NCBI GenBank assembly: GCA_022605955.1
Contig: JAKCOZ010000008.1
Span: 38,356,547-38,420,546, forward strand
Direction: 5' to 3'
Source: Rallus limicola
Taxonomy: Eukaryota; Chordata; Aves; Gruiformes; Rallidae
Length of the DNA: 64,000 bases
Shown: in pieces, positions 1 to 12,500 of the stretch
Layout of the letters: each line of letters begins with the position of its first letter
How positions within the stretch are numbered: position 1 is the stretch's first letter
Made by a program: the position numbers and the translations under genes
The notes under the pieces: generated by a model
The model's input: the letters and a program-made list of their open reading frames with translations, nothing else
Database searches by the model: none
What the model was told of the DNA's origin: nothing

Positions 1-1403
1 TTGGGAAACTGGGAAATCTCCTGCTCTGTTCTTTACCACCCTCAAGAAAGCAGCTTATCCTGCTGCTTTACCCTTTCAATCAGCTGAGCACTTCTGAGAG
101 CCTACCACAGCATCCCTCACCCAACCTCAAAATAACTACCTCCCACCCGCGGTGCAGCTACAGGAGAGCTGCACAACAGTCCCACCAGCTCTGTTCTCAG
201 TGCCAATGGCAGCTTCCACAGCCGGATGCCTCCAGTGCAAATCCTTTTCTTGCTCCCTGACCTACCATTGCTTTTTTAGATGCACTTCATTGCAGAATCA
301 TACAGGTAATTCTCCCACAAGCACAAAGGCAAAAGGCCCAGTGCCTTCCCCACACACAAAATCCAAGCCAGCTTATACAACAGACCTTCCACTTATACTT
401 CCCCATGTGTTATTTTTATGTATCTTCCAAGGAAATGCAACTGGAGAATTTGAATTTAATAAGAGTGGGGATATAGGGTGTTACCGAGTCTTCAAAGCAC
501 AATTGAGCAGCAGCAATAGATCAAAGGCCTACAAAAATATTGCCAGAAATCACTGGCCCTTTAGGAGACCAAAACATGACAAATGCCTACTGGATCCATA
601 CTTCGGCCCCCTTGGGAGGGCAGAGTTATTAAAGGTCATTGTAAAGCCTGCTGAGAGAAACAGAAAGTTTTCTGCTGACTTTGCAAGTCCTGGATCAGAC
701 TCCAGGTCACCTGATAGAGTATAGAGTGGAACAGACAGTAAACTTCATCTCTGCCAAAAATGCAAAGTAGAAGGAAATGAAACATCACAGTCATACTGAT
801 GCCAGGAAAAGAAGAAAAAGTTCTGAAAGTCACAAAGATCAACTGATAATGAAAACTCCAGGGGAAGATCAGGCTGAGGACAGGTGTGCTGTAGAGCTCT
901 CCTCCTTCCTGAATTAAACTCAAGTTAAAAGACCTCTTGTGCTAGAACACCCAAAAAGGCAACACTTCATAATCCATTGTGGGCTGTGGCGCTCATCCTC
1001 GCAGCAGAGACAACTACAATTACTGTTTCAGTTCAAGGACTGGATGACAAGGAAGCCACACCGCATCCTTAGGCTGCAACTGCTGCCTGTATCAAGTCCT
1101 GAACTGGGGTGCTCCTGGAAAAGGTTTGACTACACAGATAACCCCTTTCAGTTCAATGCAGTGACTTACATGCTTGAAGTCAACCATGTAGGACATCCTA
1201 CTCTCCCACAGAGACTGAAATGTGCCCCACCATGCATCCAACCCTGTTACACACTTACAGGGAGTATTTCTCAAGCACATTTCTCACCTGAGATGCTGAA
1301 GGTAGGATGCAGGCAGCTGGGACAGACAAATCAGAGCCCAGCTTCTTGCAGTACCACTGGAGCACTGCCTCCCAAGGTCCAGCCCCAATACATCAAGGCT
1401 CAG
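1..1403. other. Upstream flank, no gene recognised
   Basis: I see no recognisable gene, repeat or RNA here. The longest open frame (152-724, +) has a composition like random non-coding DNA, with no recognisable domain. The sequence is moderately AT-rich and not obviously repetitive. Ancient decayed repeats or distal TWIST2 regulatory DNA could be present but cannot be identified by eye. Confidence 0.6.
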
Positions 1404-1965
1404 GATCACAGAATAAACCGACTGATCTGGGTTTGAGGGACCTCTCAAGATCATCTAGTCCAACCCCCATCAGATCAGGGTTCCCCTGAGCAGGCTGCAC
1501 AGGGCAGTGTCCAGGGTCACAGGGTTGGAATGTCTCCAGAGATTGAGACTCCTCAGTCTCTCTGGGCAGCCTGGTCCAGGGCTCTGTCATCCCCCAGCCT
1601 TTAAAGAAGTTCCTCCTCAGGGTTACGTGGAACTTCCTCTGCTCCAGTTTGTGCCCACGGCCCCTTGTCCTGTCCCTGGGCACCACTGAGCGCAGACTGA
1701 TCCATCCTCCTGAGCCCACCCCTCAAGCATTTCTCAGCACTATGAAGATCCCTCTTAGTCTTCTCTTCTCCCAACTACACAGCCCTGAGTTGTTCAGCCT
1801 GTCTGTGCCAGAGAGATGTTCTGGTGCCCTCAGCATCTCCGCAGCCCTTTGCTGTCCCCATTCCAGTAGCTCACTGTCCTTCCAGACCTGGCAAGCCCAG
1901 CCCCACACACACTATTCCTGACGAGGCCTCCCCAGGGCAGAGGATAATATGGAGCAAGTTCCCCT
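1404..1965 (-). mobile_element. CR1 LINE 3' fragment, antisense
   Basis: The block starts with the inverted CR1 3' end (GATCACAGAATAAACC) and continues through the CR1 3' region read backwards: CATCTAGTCCAACCCCCATC, then TCTGGGCAGCCTGGTCCAGG, then TTTGTGCCCACGGCCCCTTG. The distal part, from about 1800, is more diverged but still follows the CR1 order up to about 1965. It is a 5'-truncated copy with no intact reading frame. Its closest relative in the window is the copy at 29472-29934, which shares the same subfamily wording around CTGAGCCCACCCCTCAA. The inner boundary is approximate. Confidence 0.88.
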
Positions 1966-2087
1966 GCCCAGCAAAGAACGCTGGGGATGCAATAGAGCAA
2001 GGGATCGATGGAAAGGGGGCAGGATGTCCTGACTGCTGGATGCAGCTGGCCTGGGAGGTTAGAACACCCAAACACATGCACCTGCCC

Positions 2088-2519
2088 ACTACAGGGAGAA
2101 GGGCAACCAGGCTGGGGAAGGGGCTGGAGGGCAAATCCTCTGAGGAGCAGCTGAGGGATCTGGGGGTGTTGAGGCTGGAGAAGAGGAGGCTGAGGGGAGC
2201 CCTTCTCCCCACCTACAACTACCTGAAGGAAGGTTGTAGAGAGATGGGTGATGGTCTCTTCAGCCAGGGGACAGGAGATGGGACAAGGGGAAATGGGCTC
2301 AAGCTGTGCCAGGGCAGGGTCAGATTAGGTATTAGAAAAAAATTATTTACTGAAAGAGTTGTCATGGCCTGGAACAGGGAGGGGCTGAGTCATTGCCCCT
2401 GGGTGTGTTTAAGAAAAGGGTAGATGAGGTACTTAGGGATATGGTTTAGCTTAGGACAGGAATGGTTGGACTTGATGATCCTAAAGGTCTTTTCCAACCT
2501 TGTGATTCTGGAATTCTGT
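2088..2519 (+). mobile_element. CR1 LINE 3' fragment, sense
   Basis: Reads in CR1 sense order: AGGGCAACCAGGCTGGGGAA, GAGGAGCAGCTGAGGGATCT, GGAGAAGAGGAGGCTGAGGG, GGGACAAGGGGAAATGGGCT, and ends TCCAACCTTGTGATTCTGG. It is 5'-truncated. By eye it is close to the copies at 6832-7376, 31667-31940 and 45411-45942. Relative to those, the stretch around 2370-2380 lacks about nine bases (the CTGCCCAGG of the usual AACAGGCTGCCCAGGGAGG), a small deletion between short AGGG repeats. The + strand frame covering 1824-2423 is a shadow of this copy and the preceding one. Confidence 0.9.
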
Positions 2520-5500
2520 GTGACACACGTGCAGACCCACAGATGCTTTGCATCTTCCTGTGCTTTTGAGGGGTGCAGCTGTTTCTCTGAAAACCTAATT
2601 CCCAGTCCTTCAGGTACTACACACTCTTCTACACCAGCTCTGGTGTCTACATGGTGATGTGTTTACACCCTGACCAACACCAAGATGACTCATGCAACGG
2701 CTTATGGTGTCCCAACAGAGCATGGCCTACGCAGGTAAAGGCTGCTTTCTGGAGCACCAGTGCCAAATCAATTTATGGATGTTTATAGTTCCTTCCTTTA
2801 AATTCTGCCCACCTGAGAATTACTTTGTTTGTGTTGGGCCTTTCTCACCTAATTGGCTTTGAAGGAACTGATGGGCCCTTCCTGCTTTTCCTCCCCAGAT
2901 CTCACTATTAACTTCAGTCCTGGTGATTTGCAAATGGTCCTGGCAGTGGGGCACGGTCTTTGGGGATCCAGCTGAGTCTTTCAGAAAGTTATCTTTTCTC
3001 CTCAAAGTTTATTCAGGTGCTTGCATTAGACAGGTGCTGGTAAAAGACAAATAAAAAGCTGAAGTTTTAATCAGTCTAAGAAGAATACTTTCCTCTCTCA
3101 GCCGAGCAGGCTTGGCCGACCATCCCTCCTGATGCTGGAAGCTCAGCTACTCAGCAGGCTGTGGGGTTTTTCTTTGTTAAATGGAGGATTTCCACATTTC
3201 AGCATCAAATGAAATATCAAATTAAACACCAGCGAAACCAAATCAGTTGGTAGCCAACCAATTCCATCAGGTGATACTGGCCCTTTTCCACAACAGAATT
3301 CAAAGCAAAGCACTGGCTTTCTGCAGCTACTTCACTCGTGGCCAGGCAACCTGGGAAACTGAGAATGAGCTCCTGCTAAGCTCTCCCATGATCTACTGGG
3401 GATGTCCAAAGCTGGGAGCAGGGATAGCAGGCCACTGCAGTACCTGAACACTCAACTAACCTAAACTGGAACATTCAGAGGCAAAGCAGCCAGAGTTAGG
3501 GTTCCTGATTTTCCAAAAGAACTAGTATTTCCTCAGGAATGCTGACATGTTTCACAAAACTTTGTTCTATTTAGAAAACAAATAGGTTTTTTTTTTACCC
3601 TCAGTAACTGATTTTGTCAAGTTTTTATTTACTTGGAGAGAAATTTACCGGTCACCCAGGGGATTCCCCAAGGTGATAGGGGTTGTACCCAATGATCTCT
3701 TGAGGTCCCTTCCAACCCCTACAATTCTATGATTCTATGATACCCCTTCCCTCTTCTAGGCCACTTAAATACCTAAGAGCAAGACACAAATCACCTAAAC
3801 CAGCTCACTCTCCTTCTCAGCTGACATCCAAGGCATGATCACACCAGGTCCCACCCTCAGGCACTACTGACCTTCACAGAGTGCAAGCCATGGTTGGCAT
3901 GAGGCTACAGGTTAGTCCCACATACTTCAAACAAAAAGCAGTAAGCAATCTGAGAGCTGGGCTCCTGTATTTTGTCCCGCTGCTGTGTGAACATCAGTAA
4001 CAGCTAAAGGCACAGAGAATGCACTGTTGGGAAAGAACTTAATAAAAAATTAAAACAAACAAAATAGAAAGGAAGAGCAGTCGTGATTTTTAAGCAGAGT
4101 TTCCAAGAAAGGAAAACAAATGATAGGCATTGATTTTTTCCATGAAGGTATGGGAGAAACCTGCGATCTGGCTCAGAACAAGCGCCACAGTCTTTGAGGC
4201 AAAAGGTATGACACTTGGTTTTACATAGATGAGTATTAGGGGAGGGTCAGCCCAACTGCTTGAGTTGGCCCAACGGTGACAATGACCCAACTGTAGAGCT
4301 CATTCTTTCCAGTACAGGAAACCAAGGTCCTATCTCTAGGAACCCATACCATGCGGATGGGGAATGCTTCAAAGGCATTCTCCATTCAAAGGAGACATTC
4401 TCTGTCACAAATGACCTGTCACTCAGCAGTGACCCATCCAGCCTATCAACATGTGCTGCAAATGAGCTGCCCAGTCTCCCTTAACATGCATCATGATACA
4501 TCACCTCAACTAGGACTTAGCCCCTGGAAGAAATGACTGGAGAATTACGGTGCTGGAAGGTGAGGAAAGAGGACAGATGCTGCCTGCTTTTATCTGGGCA
4601 AAGAAAGGTTCCAGGGTTTGCAAACCGAGTAGCTCACCTATCAGCCAAAGCCAAGGTAAAGTTCAGAGCCAGTCAAAGACACTAAAAATTATTTATTTTA
4701 ACTCACCCCAACTCCTCCTTGAAAATTCAGGTTTTTCTCACTTCGGAGAACTTCACAATTTTGCCCTTGTTTTGCCCTGGAATGCAAAGTTGTGATTCTC
4801 CCAAATTCTGACAATTCAAAAAACCCCCTTGGCATCTAGCACATCTGTTCTGGCGCCACCAGCAGATGCATCCAGCTCCTAGGAAGGGTTTGCCTTCTCT
4901 GGACAGAGCTATCTTACAGCTTATCTGTCCCAAATTTAATCATTTTGGCTTCCTCTCTACCCAAGATCTGAACAGCAAGGTGCTGCAGAGGTTGCCTAAA
5001 CATTTAAAACTTAGTTGGCCAATGTTTGGGGCAACGAGTTCCTCCTCCCATGTGTGTCTCTGTTGTGTGATAACACCCAGGCAAAAAAAGCTGCTTCTGG
5101 ATCTGCCTTTGAACACATCACGCAGTTTTTCAGGTGGTGTCTGTACAGGAGACATTTCTCTGGCCACCAAGGAGACATGTCTCCAGGACCACATGCCTCC
5201 CTTGCATAGCCTATGAAGTGGTTTAATTTGAGAGTAGAGGGGGAATGGTGGCTTCTAATTTGCTTTGAGAAAGATTCTTATGTGGACCCCTATGGACAAA
5301 TGATTTTTTCAAGAGTGGTGTGACTGCCCAAGGTTCTGCTTCCCAGCATCTTGTTGCTGCCCTCTCACCTCACAATGTAGTTAGACACAAAGCTGATGAC
5401 ACTCTCTTGGGTCCTGGTCATTCCTCCAAAAAATACTGAAATGCAGGAATATACAAACAACAGCACTTTGGACCTTTTCTTGTTGGGCTTTTCAGCCACA

Positions 5501-6831
5501 TGAATTTGGAGTAACAATGGGCTTCAGGACATACAAAGAGAGTAACTGCACCACAGACTACCCTGCTGAGGAAAACACCACTACAGACATTTGGATCCAA
5601 ATCTTGGATACAAAGCAGGAGACAGACAAGGGAGCATGGTGTTTACAAAGACAACTGATGTCCAGCTGGAACAGTTTCCCAGGATGGGAACAGCCCCCAC
5701 AGTGGGGACAGGGGAAGACAGCTAAGGCAAGTGACAAGACTGAAACCTGATTTATGGGATCAGCACCTTCCTTACATTGTTTCTGGGGCTTCACAGATTA
5801 AAGACAAAGTGAAGAACCAATCCGAGGCCATCAACTTCTGCAGACCTGCTCTGTAACCCACAGTGAGAGGATCCAGAAAGGACAGTCCCTCTCTCCATGA
5901 CCTGGACAGGAGACACACTAGTGTCAGTCTGGCCAAACCCTTCCCAGACCACCTGCATTTACACCACTCAAGTCAACCAAAGGTTCATCTCAGGAACAAG
6001 CCCAGGCTCCTTGGTGGAAGCAGTCCTCTATCTTCTGAGGATGGAGAAGCCACCAAGCAATGCACAAAGCCAGAAGCAGAGCCCGATGTTGTTTTGAATA
6101 TACCTGTCTTGAAGTGAGCATTGCAGTCTGAATAAAAAGGAAGAACTGAAGCCTGACCCTTCCCAGCAACGGAGGCCAGGAACAGCCACACTGGCTTTGG
6201 GTTCTCCTCGATGCTGCTGGGAAGTCCTTCCTTCACAGCTTAGTGAGGCTGGAGATGAATGCGGGGTGAGGGGAGGCAAGGAAAGCAAAATACTTCACGT
6301 GCTTTGATTTTCTAGTTTATGAAACAGTATTTTGATGTTCCCTAGCCCAGTTTTTAGGCTACTTTACTGCGGCTGCAATTAATATTTCACCTTTGAAGAA
6401 GAGGAACAGATCTGCCTTCCCACACAGATTCCCCAGGGAGACATTCCACTCCCATCTCCAATTAGTGGTGGCCGAGGGTAAATGATCCAAAATAGAAACG
6501 TTATTTTTGGAATCACAATAGCCACTACTTTTTACTCCCCCAAATGCCAGTTCTTCTTTTCGCTCTGCGCTAGCGTTATAAATAGAACCCACGGTCACAA
6601 AGCCGCTGCCTCTCTGGCTCCTCGCTGCAGCAGGAGACATGCCATCCTCCCAACGCTGCCGACAAGAGAGGTTGCACAGATTTCTGACCCCGCTGGCAAC
6701 CAACAGTCAGACCTGAAACACAGCACCCAGCATTCAAGGCAAAACTGTGTCCAGGCCACGTTTCCTTTGTCCTACTGATGTCGGAGCTTGGGTGGCCAGG
6801 AGATGAGAACTGGTCCTCTCCAACAGCCTAA
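2520..6831. other. Unique-looking flank, no gene recognised
   Basis: Apart from the short CR1 tail at 3670-3740, I recognise nothing in this stretch. All open frames are short (under 120 residues), start in arbitrary positions and show no domain. There is no convincing CpG cluster, promoter or splice-site pair. Residual ancient repeats or distal enhancers cannot be excluded by reading alone. Confidence 0.55.
3670..3740 (+). mobile_element. CR1 LINE terminal fragment, sense
   Basis: A short extreme 3' end of CR1: ATGATCTCTTGAGGTCCCTT followed by CCAACCCCTACAATTCTATG and the terminal octamer repeat GATTCTATGA. Only the last 70 bases or so are recognisable; anything upstream is too diverged to assign. 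The tandem TTCTATGA end is the usual CR1 terminus, which replaces a poly(A) tail. Confidence 0.85.
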
Positions 6832-7376
6832 CCACAGAATCACAAGGTTGGAAAAGACCTTTAGGATCATCAAGTCCAACCGTTCCTCTCCTATGCTACA
6901 CCACAGCCCCAAGTACCTCATCTACACTTTTTTTTTAAACACATCCAGGGAAGGTGACTCAGCCCCTCCCTGGGCAGCCTGTTCCAGGCCATGACAACTC
7001 TTTCAGTAAATAATTTTTTTCTAATACCTAACCTGACCCTGCCCTGGCACAGCTTGAGCCCATTGCCCCTTGTCCCATCTCCTGTCCCCTGGCTGAAGAG
7101 ATCAGCGTCCACCTCTCTACAGCCTCCCTTCAGGTAGGTATAGGTGGGGAGAAGGTCTCCCCTCAGCCTCCTCTTCTCCAGGCTGAACACCCCCAGATCC
7201 CTCAGCTGCTCCTCTTAGGACTCGCCCTCCAGCCCCTTCCCCAGCCTGGGTGCCCTTCTCTGCACTCGTTCAAGGACCTCAATGTCCTTCTTATGGTGGA
7301 GAGCCCAGAACTGGACCCAGCACTCGAGGTGTGGCCTCATCAATGCCGGGTACAGGAGCACAATCACTTCCCTAGT
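6832..7376 (-). mobile_element. CR1 LINE 3' fragment, antisense
   Basis: Begins ACCACAGAATCACAAGGTTG (inverted CR1 3' end) and runs through GGGCAGCCTGTTCCAGGCCA, CCTGCCCTGGCACAGCTTGA, and CAGCCTCCTCTTCTCCAGGC to CACTCGAGGTGTGGCCTCAT. It belongs to the same subfamily as the copies at 2088-2519 and 45411-45942 but lies in the opposite orientation, so it forms an inverted pair with each. It is 5'-truncated. The 90-residue minus-strand frame at 6918-7190 is part of it and is not a gene. Confidence 0.9.
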
Positions 7377-7919
7377 GATTGTGATCTAATGTTTGAGATC
7401 CTGATCCAAAACATGCTGAAGCCAATGAAAATATACTTTCGTATTTCAGAGGGGCTTCAGATGGGAAATTCAGACCTCTGCTTAGCATACATGTAAACAC
7501 CTGCCTGTGTCCCACAGAAGTTAGGACTCCAGGTACACCTCTCTTCTCCAGTGCTTTGCTGGATGCAGACTGTGTTTAGAAGAGCCACGAATTACAGTGC
7601 ACTTCAACAGCCTGACTCACCACTTTCAAAGACGAATTACAGACAGTTTGCCCCAGCATTATACACAGGAAATACAGTGAGCACTGGAAAGATGTCCCCT
7701 GCAATTCACACCTTGGGCAAAGCTTGGATGGAGCTGCCAGCTTTATAAAGAGGGACAAAGGGCCTACAGGAGTTTCTCGAGAGAAAGGTATGTCCCCTAG
7801 GAAAAATCATGAAGTCCTTCCTTCCCTTCTCTCTCTTCTGTCTTCCTCCTGTAAAGTCTCCCCTAAAAAAAGTCTCTGTATTTCCCACCTCCTCAAGCCC
7901 AAAGCTGAGGAAGCCAGAT
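7377..7919. other. Gap between CR1 copies
   Basis: Non-coding sequence between two CR1 fragments. I see no gene, promoter or repeat in it. The short frames present have no recognisable domain. Confidence 0.5.
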
Positions 7920-8978
7920 GGAGCCATTTGGTCTTGTCCTGTACGGCATCCTTGTCTCTAAATTGAAGATGCACGGATTGATGCAAGGACCACTCACTGG
8001 ACAAGAAATCGGCTGGAGGGTTGCACTCAAAGGAAGCAGTCACTGGCTCAGTGTCCAAACAGAGACCAGTGATGGATGAGTGGTGTTCCTCAGGGGTTGG
8101 TGTTGGGACCAGCACCAGTTAACATCTTTATCAGATACATGAACAGTGGGATCGATGCGCCCCCAGCAAGTTTGCTGATGACACAGAGCTGTGCGGTGGG
8201 TCGACATGCTGGAGGGGAGGGATGGCATCCAGAGGGACCTGGACAAGCTGGAGAAGGGCAACCATAGGAACTGCATTAAGTTCAACAAGGCCAAATGCAA
8301 GGTCCTGCATGTGGATCAGGGGAAACTCCGGCACAATGACAGGCCGGGTGGAGAACGGATTGAGAGCAGCCCTGAGGAGAAGGGCTTGGGGGTTTTGGGG
8401 GATAAGAAGCTTCACATGATCTAGCAACGCGTACCCAGAACACAGAAAGCCACCCAAATCCAGGGCTGCATCCTCAGCAGCGTGACCAGCAGGTCGAGGG
8501 AGGGGATTCTGCCTGTCTACAGTGCTGCGTCCAGCTTTGGGGGTTCCCAGAACGCAGAGGATATGGAGCTGCTGGAGCAACTCCTGAGGAGACCACCAGA
8601 GATGATGGGAGGGCTGGAGCCCCTCTGCCCTGGAGCAAGGCTGGGAGAGTTGGGCTGGCTCAGCCCAGAGAAGGCTCCTTCTGGGGAGAGCTCCAAGCCC
8701 CTTCCTGTCCCTTGAGGGGCTCTGGGAGAGCTGGAGAAGGGCTGGTGCTGAGGGCAGGGAGGGTCAGGCCCAGGGGAATGGCCTTCAGCTGCAGGAGGGC
8801 AGCTGGAAAGGAGCTGGGAGGCAGGAATCCTTCTTAGGGAGGGGGGAGGCCCTGGCCCAGGGTGCCCAGAGAAGCTGGGGCTGCCCCTGGCTCCCTGTCA
8901 GGGTTCAAGGCTGGGTTGGATGGGGCTTGGGGCACCCTGAGCTGGTGTGGGTGTCCCTGCCCATGGCAGGGAGGCACT
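7920..8978 (+). mobile_element. CR1 LINE fragment with decayed reverse transcriptase
   Basis: The longest CR1 copy here (about 1.06 kb). It starts in the reverse-transcriptase part of ORF2 and ends just before the usual 3' terminus. Its sense strand encodes a remnant of the polymerase: bases 8165-8197 read [11 protein letters not shown], with the catalytic F-A-D-D box at 8171-8182. About 30 bases later the conserved stretch beginning [17 protein letters not shown] continues in a different frame. A frameshift therefore separates the catalytic box from the next domain, and the copy is dead. The 3' part carries CR1 non-coding sequence (GGGTGTCCCTGCCCATGGCA near 8950). The final GATGATCTTTAAGG-type segment and the terminal octamers are missing. 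Several overlapping frames from 7724 to 8715 are shadows of it. Confidence 0.88.
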
Positions 8979-9339
8979 AGGGGCACTTGGGGCACCCACA
9001 AAGCCACTCAAAGTCTGTGAACCTATGCATGAGGAGAAGCTGACACCTTGCTCCTCACAGCGCAGGCATCAGCACACCCAGCTGCCCCAGTGATGCCTTG
9101 CCCTCGGCCACATTTAGGGGCAGGATTAGCAGGCAGGACTCAGCATCCCCCAGGCCAGCATCTCCTTCACTTGCGCCTGATTCTCCGAGGGTTCCTAACT
9201 GAGGAAGCAGAAGGGAAGCAGAAGGGAAGCACGGGCACATCAGCTGGTAACGGTTCAGAAACAGATGTACATTCCTGCACAGAACCCCGACGTTAGCATA
9301 TCCAGTTACTCTGAAACCGCGCTCTGCTCCGACTGTCTT
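8979..9339. other. Gap, no gene recognised
   Basis: Non-coding sequence between the CR1 fragment and the CpG-rich patch. It contains a short direct duplication, GAAGCAGAAGGGAAGCAGAA, around 9202-9230, and nothing else I can name. Confidence 0.45.
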
Positions 9340-9381
9340 ATCCCTAAAGCCCCGCTCTCCTCCTTACCTCCCGCCTCTTAC

Positions 9382-9580
9382 CTGCCCCACTCGCTCCTGT
9401 GCTTTTCATTATGAACTCGTCACCACGGGGCCGATGCTTCGGGCAGCATCTGCCCACCGTGTCTGGCCACAGCAGCAGCGCAATGCTGGGAGCCAGGGAA
9501 CAAAGCCCACAGAAGGAGCGCGAGGAGAAACGCGATGCTGAGCGGCTGCTGCACGAGCGGCAAGAATGAGCCCTTAAATC
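9382..9580 (-). other. Possible minus-strand promoter and first exon
   Basis: Read on the minus strand, this CpG-dense patch has the order expected of a promoter and first exon. A TATA-like GATTTAAGGG lies at 9580-9571. About 165 bases of CpG-rich sequence follow. A near-consensus 5' splice site comes next, with exon ...GGGGCAG ending at 9382 and intron GTAAGAGG starting at 9381. A second donor (GCGGGAG then GTAAGGAGG) lies 14 bases downstream, with its last exon base at 9368. One ATG (9409-9407) opens a frame of ten codons before the first donor. I find no convincing second exon, so it could be a lncRNA divergent from TWIST2, a 5' UTR exon, or chance. The nearest known + strand promoter, TWIST2, is about 3.5 kb away. 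Confidence 0.33.
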
Positions 9581-12500
9581 GCACCAAAAAAAAAACCCAG
9601 CCCCAACAATCAGCTTAATTAGACTTGGCTACAGTAGAGGCCGCTCAATGCTGGATGCAATTTGCAGTTGGTAATTACTGAAAGGACAGGTGATGCCTTT
9701 AGCTAGCGAGGGGGAGGACGATGACAAACATGGCAGCATCTTTCTTCTTCCAGTTTGCTCTGCAATTTTGCATCCCTGGCAGCTCCCCCACCAGAAAGGG
9801 GCTGGAAGAGCAGCCTGAGCACCCTGAGATGCCATCACCCCACCTTCCCCCACCTGACAAAGAGGAGGGCGGCAGGAAGCAGAAATCCCCACACTCTCCC
9901 TTCTGGAGGTGCAGAGGGGCTGAAGGGTGATTTGGAAAGCGGACCACAGAGGGTAAGCACTGCTTCATTCTCCTCTAATTTAGAAACGTTAGGAGCCTGG
10001 CAGCAGCAACAAACCAGCAGCAGCAGCACCAGGGTAGACATCACATTTAAACAGAGCATTAAACTTTCACCGAAAGCATAGTTTATATGGCAGCTTTTAT
10101 TTCCTAACGTGCAGGAAGGATGCCCTCCCCAGCCAGTAGTACCTTGGGTACCACATAGGTCCCATTCAAATCCCTCAAACTCCCTCTTACTCCAGGAGAG
10201 CCAGCTCCTGTTTCACAGGGGTCTCTGTGCACATGGAGACCGTGCCTTTGGTCTGCTCCAAGGGAAGATACCTGCAGCACTGTCAACGCTGTACTTAGCT
10301 CTGGCACTGAGTGCTGCGAGGTGACCCCACAGCCGTGAAGAGCGCACGCACCCACACACACAGCAGCTCCGGAGCAATGCTTGCTGGAGCCAAGCTTACA
10401 GACACAGCCGAGTTTCACCATAAATTTCCCCTAACGAAGCCTGGCTGATGCTAAAGAGCTTAGCACGTTTAGAGGTTATGCACAGCAACAGCCCCCTGAG
10501 GGAGAAGTCCTCGCCCTTCACCCAAACGCTCCTTCAGGCTCCTCTGGAGAAGGCAGGCAGGGGTTGGGGTTGTCCAGTCTTTTGTTTAAAGTGGACACAG
10601 TGCACAAAGGAGCAAGGGGCTGCTCTGCCACCAGAGCCCACTCTTGCTCTGTCCGGCGCAGCCAGGAGAGGCACAGCCCGGGGTGCCATCACTCCAGCAT
10701 GATGCCCGGGAGCCACACACATTTCCTGCTGAGGTTGTATGAGATGGGCAGGGTGGCCAAAAGCCTGTGCCAGCTGGGAATCCAGCATTTTGAGACACAC
10801 CTGCAGAGTCTGCCTCCAAAACTCCTCTGTCCCCCACCCCTGGAAGGGCCAAGTCCCACCCATAGAAACACCTCCCTAGCCAGGAAATCAAGTCCAGCCT
10901 TTGGTCATTGCAGTGGGGCAAAAGAATATGCTTAGCGAGTATCAGCCTGCATGTCAGCAGGGCAGAGGGAGAGGAGAGGCAGCAACAAGCAGCTCCACTC
11001 ACTCATCCAAACCCTGGTCTCCCAAACACAGCCAAAAACGTAGCCCTGCTTCCTCCCCGAGCAGCCTTGTACAGTCACCCGCAGCCCAGCTGCCTTCCCA
11101 TGCACCTCCTGAAACCCGTCTGCTCCTCACTGTAACCGCAGCACGGAACCTGTTTGCTGGGAACCCCATGCTCTCTACAGCTGGAAAGTGGAGGTACCCC
11201 CACAGTCCTCAGGAGTGGCTTCTCCTAGTATACAGGAATGATCCCAAGCGCTAGAAGGAGACTCCTAAATAGGCAAAGTACAAGCCAAATACCCCTCACA
11301 AGGGGCAAGCTGCCCTCCACTTGTGCAGTTTCTCATCGGCACCGCTATCGGCAGCAGCTTATTTTGCTTACAGGACCACTGATGAGCACTTACCCCCTTC
11401 TCCCCAGGGTAAACATCGCGTGCACTACCTGCCCGCCTTCGGGTCCATGGGGCTGGCAGACATCACCCCAACCCCTGCATTCACACACACACACCCCCCT
11501 CAGGTCACAGGTGCAGGGCAGTTGACACCCCTCGAGCCCATCTGCCAGCCCCGAAGCCCTTCCGCAAACCTGGCTTCGGGGTGCGAGCCGCGGAGGCACC
11601 CGCCTGGCCTGACTCGCTGGGGTCTTAAATTGGATTAAAAATCTATTAGCAGAACTGCCTCGCTTTCCGACTCCCGTGCTGCACCTGAAAGCCTTCCCCT
11701 TTGAAGGCGAATGCAGGCTCTCCCCGGGGGCTGCCTGGGGAAGGCTTTCCACTATAAACATTACCTACCAGTAGTAGAGTCAGCCCCAGGCAAGCCAAAA
11801 TTCCTTCTCCTACCAAGGAACACTTTCCAATCAAACCAGACATTATTTTTTCCATTAATGAGTGTTGATACCTACTGGAAAACTCTGCAAAGAAATCCGC
11901 TCCAAACTAAGGCTTCTGAAACAACAGCTACATTTGTACCAGAGGGTTCATCTTTATTTTTTTTTCATTCTTTTTTTTAAGTATTATTTTCCCGCTCCGT
12001 ATCACAAACATGATCTTGGCTGCTTAGGAATGCGCCTGTTCCTGCAATTTTGGGCTGGAGCTGAAATCAGAGGTCCAAATCTGATTTTACTCTGCCTTAG
12101 CTCCACGGGAGCGAGCTGGGCTTTCCCACATTTTTCCTGGTGCAATAGAGAAGAAAAATAGATCCCTTGTCTTCTGTTTGCTACATCAGAACCCCTGGAG
12201 CTGCTACTGTGACTTTCATGCCCAGGGACACCAGGATTTCCGTGGCAGGACAGCCCAGAGGAAGCTACGTCCCTCTACCTACCTACCTCGGCTCTTGCTC
12301 CCCCAAAAAGTACTGCTCTGTCCTTAACAGGGGGCAAGGGGAGCAGGGTGAAAGGCAGCAGGCAGACGAGGTTTTCGACAAACGATTTGCCTCTCCGTGG
12401 GGTTTTCGACAAACTCTTAGCTGTTCTCCAGATGACCCACATTTTGGGCTCCACTGAGTTAGTCCAGAAGGGTCCTTTCCATGCCCCTGCCCCCCAAGTA

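Noticed and set aside
1393..2423. Several overlapping frames of 90-199 residues
   Set aside because: They are translations of two CR1 fragments and the DNA between them, not genes.
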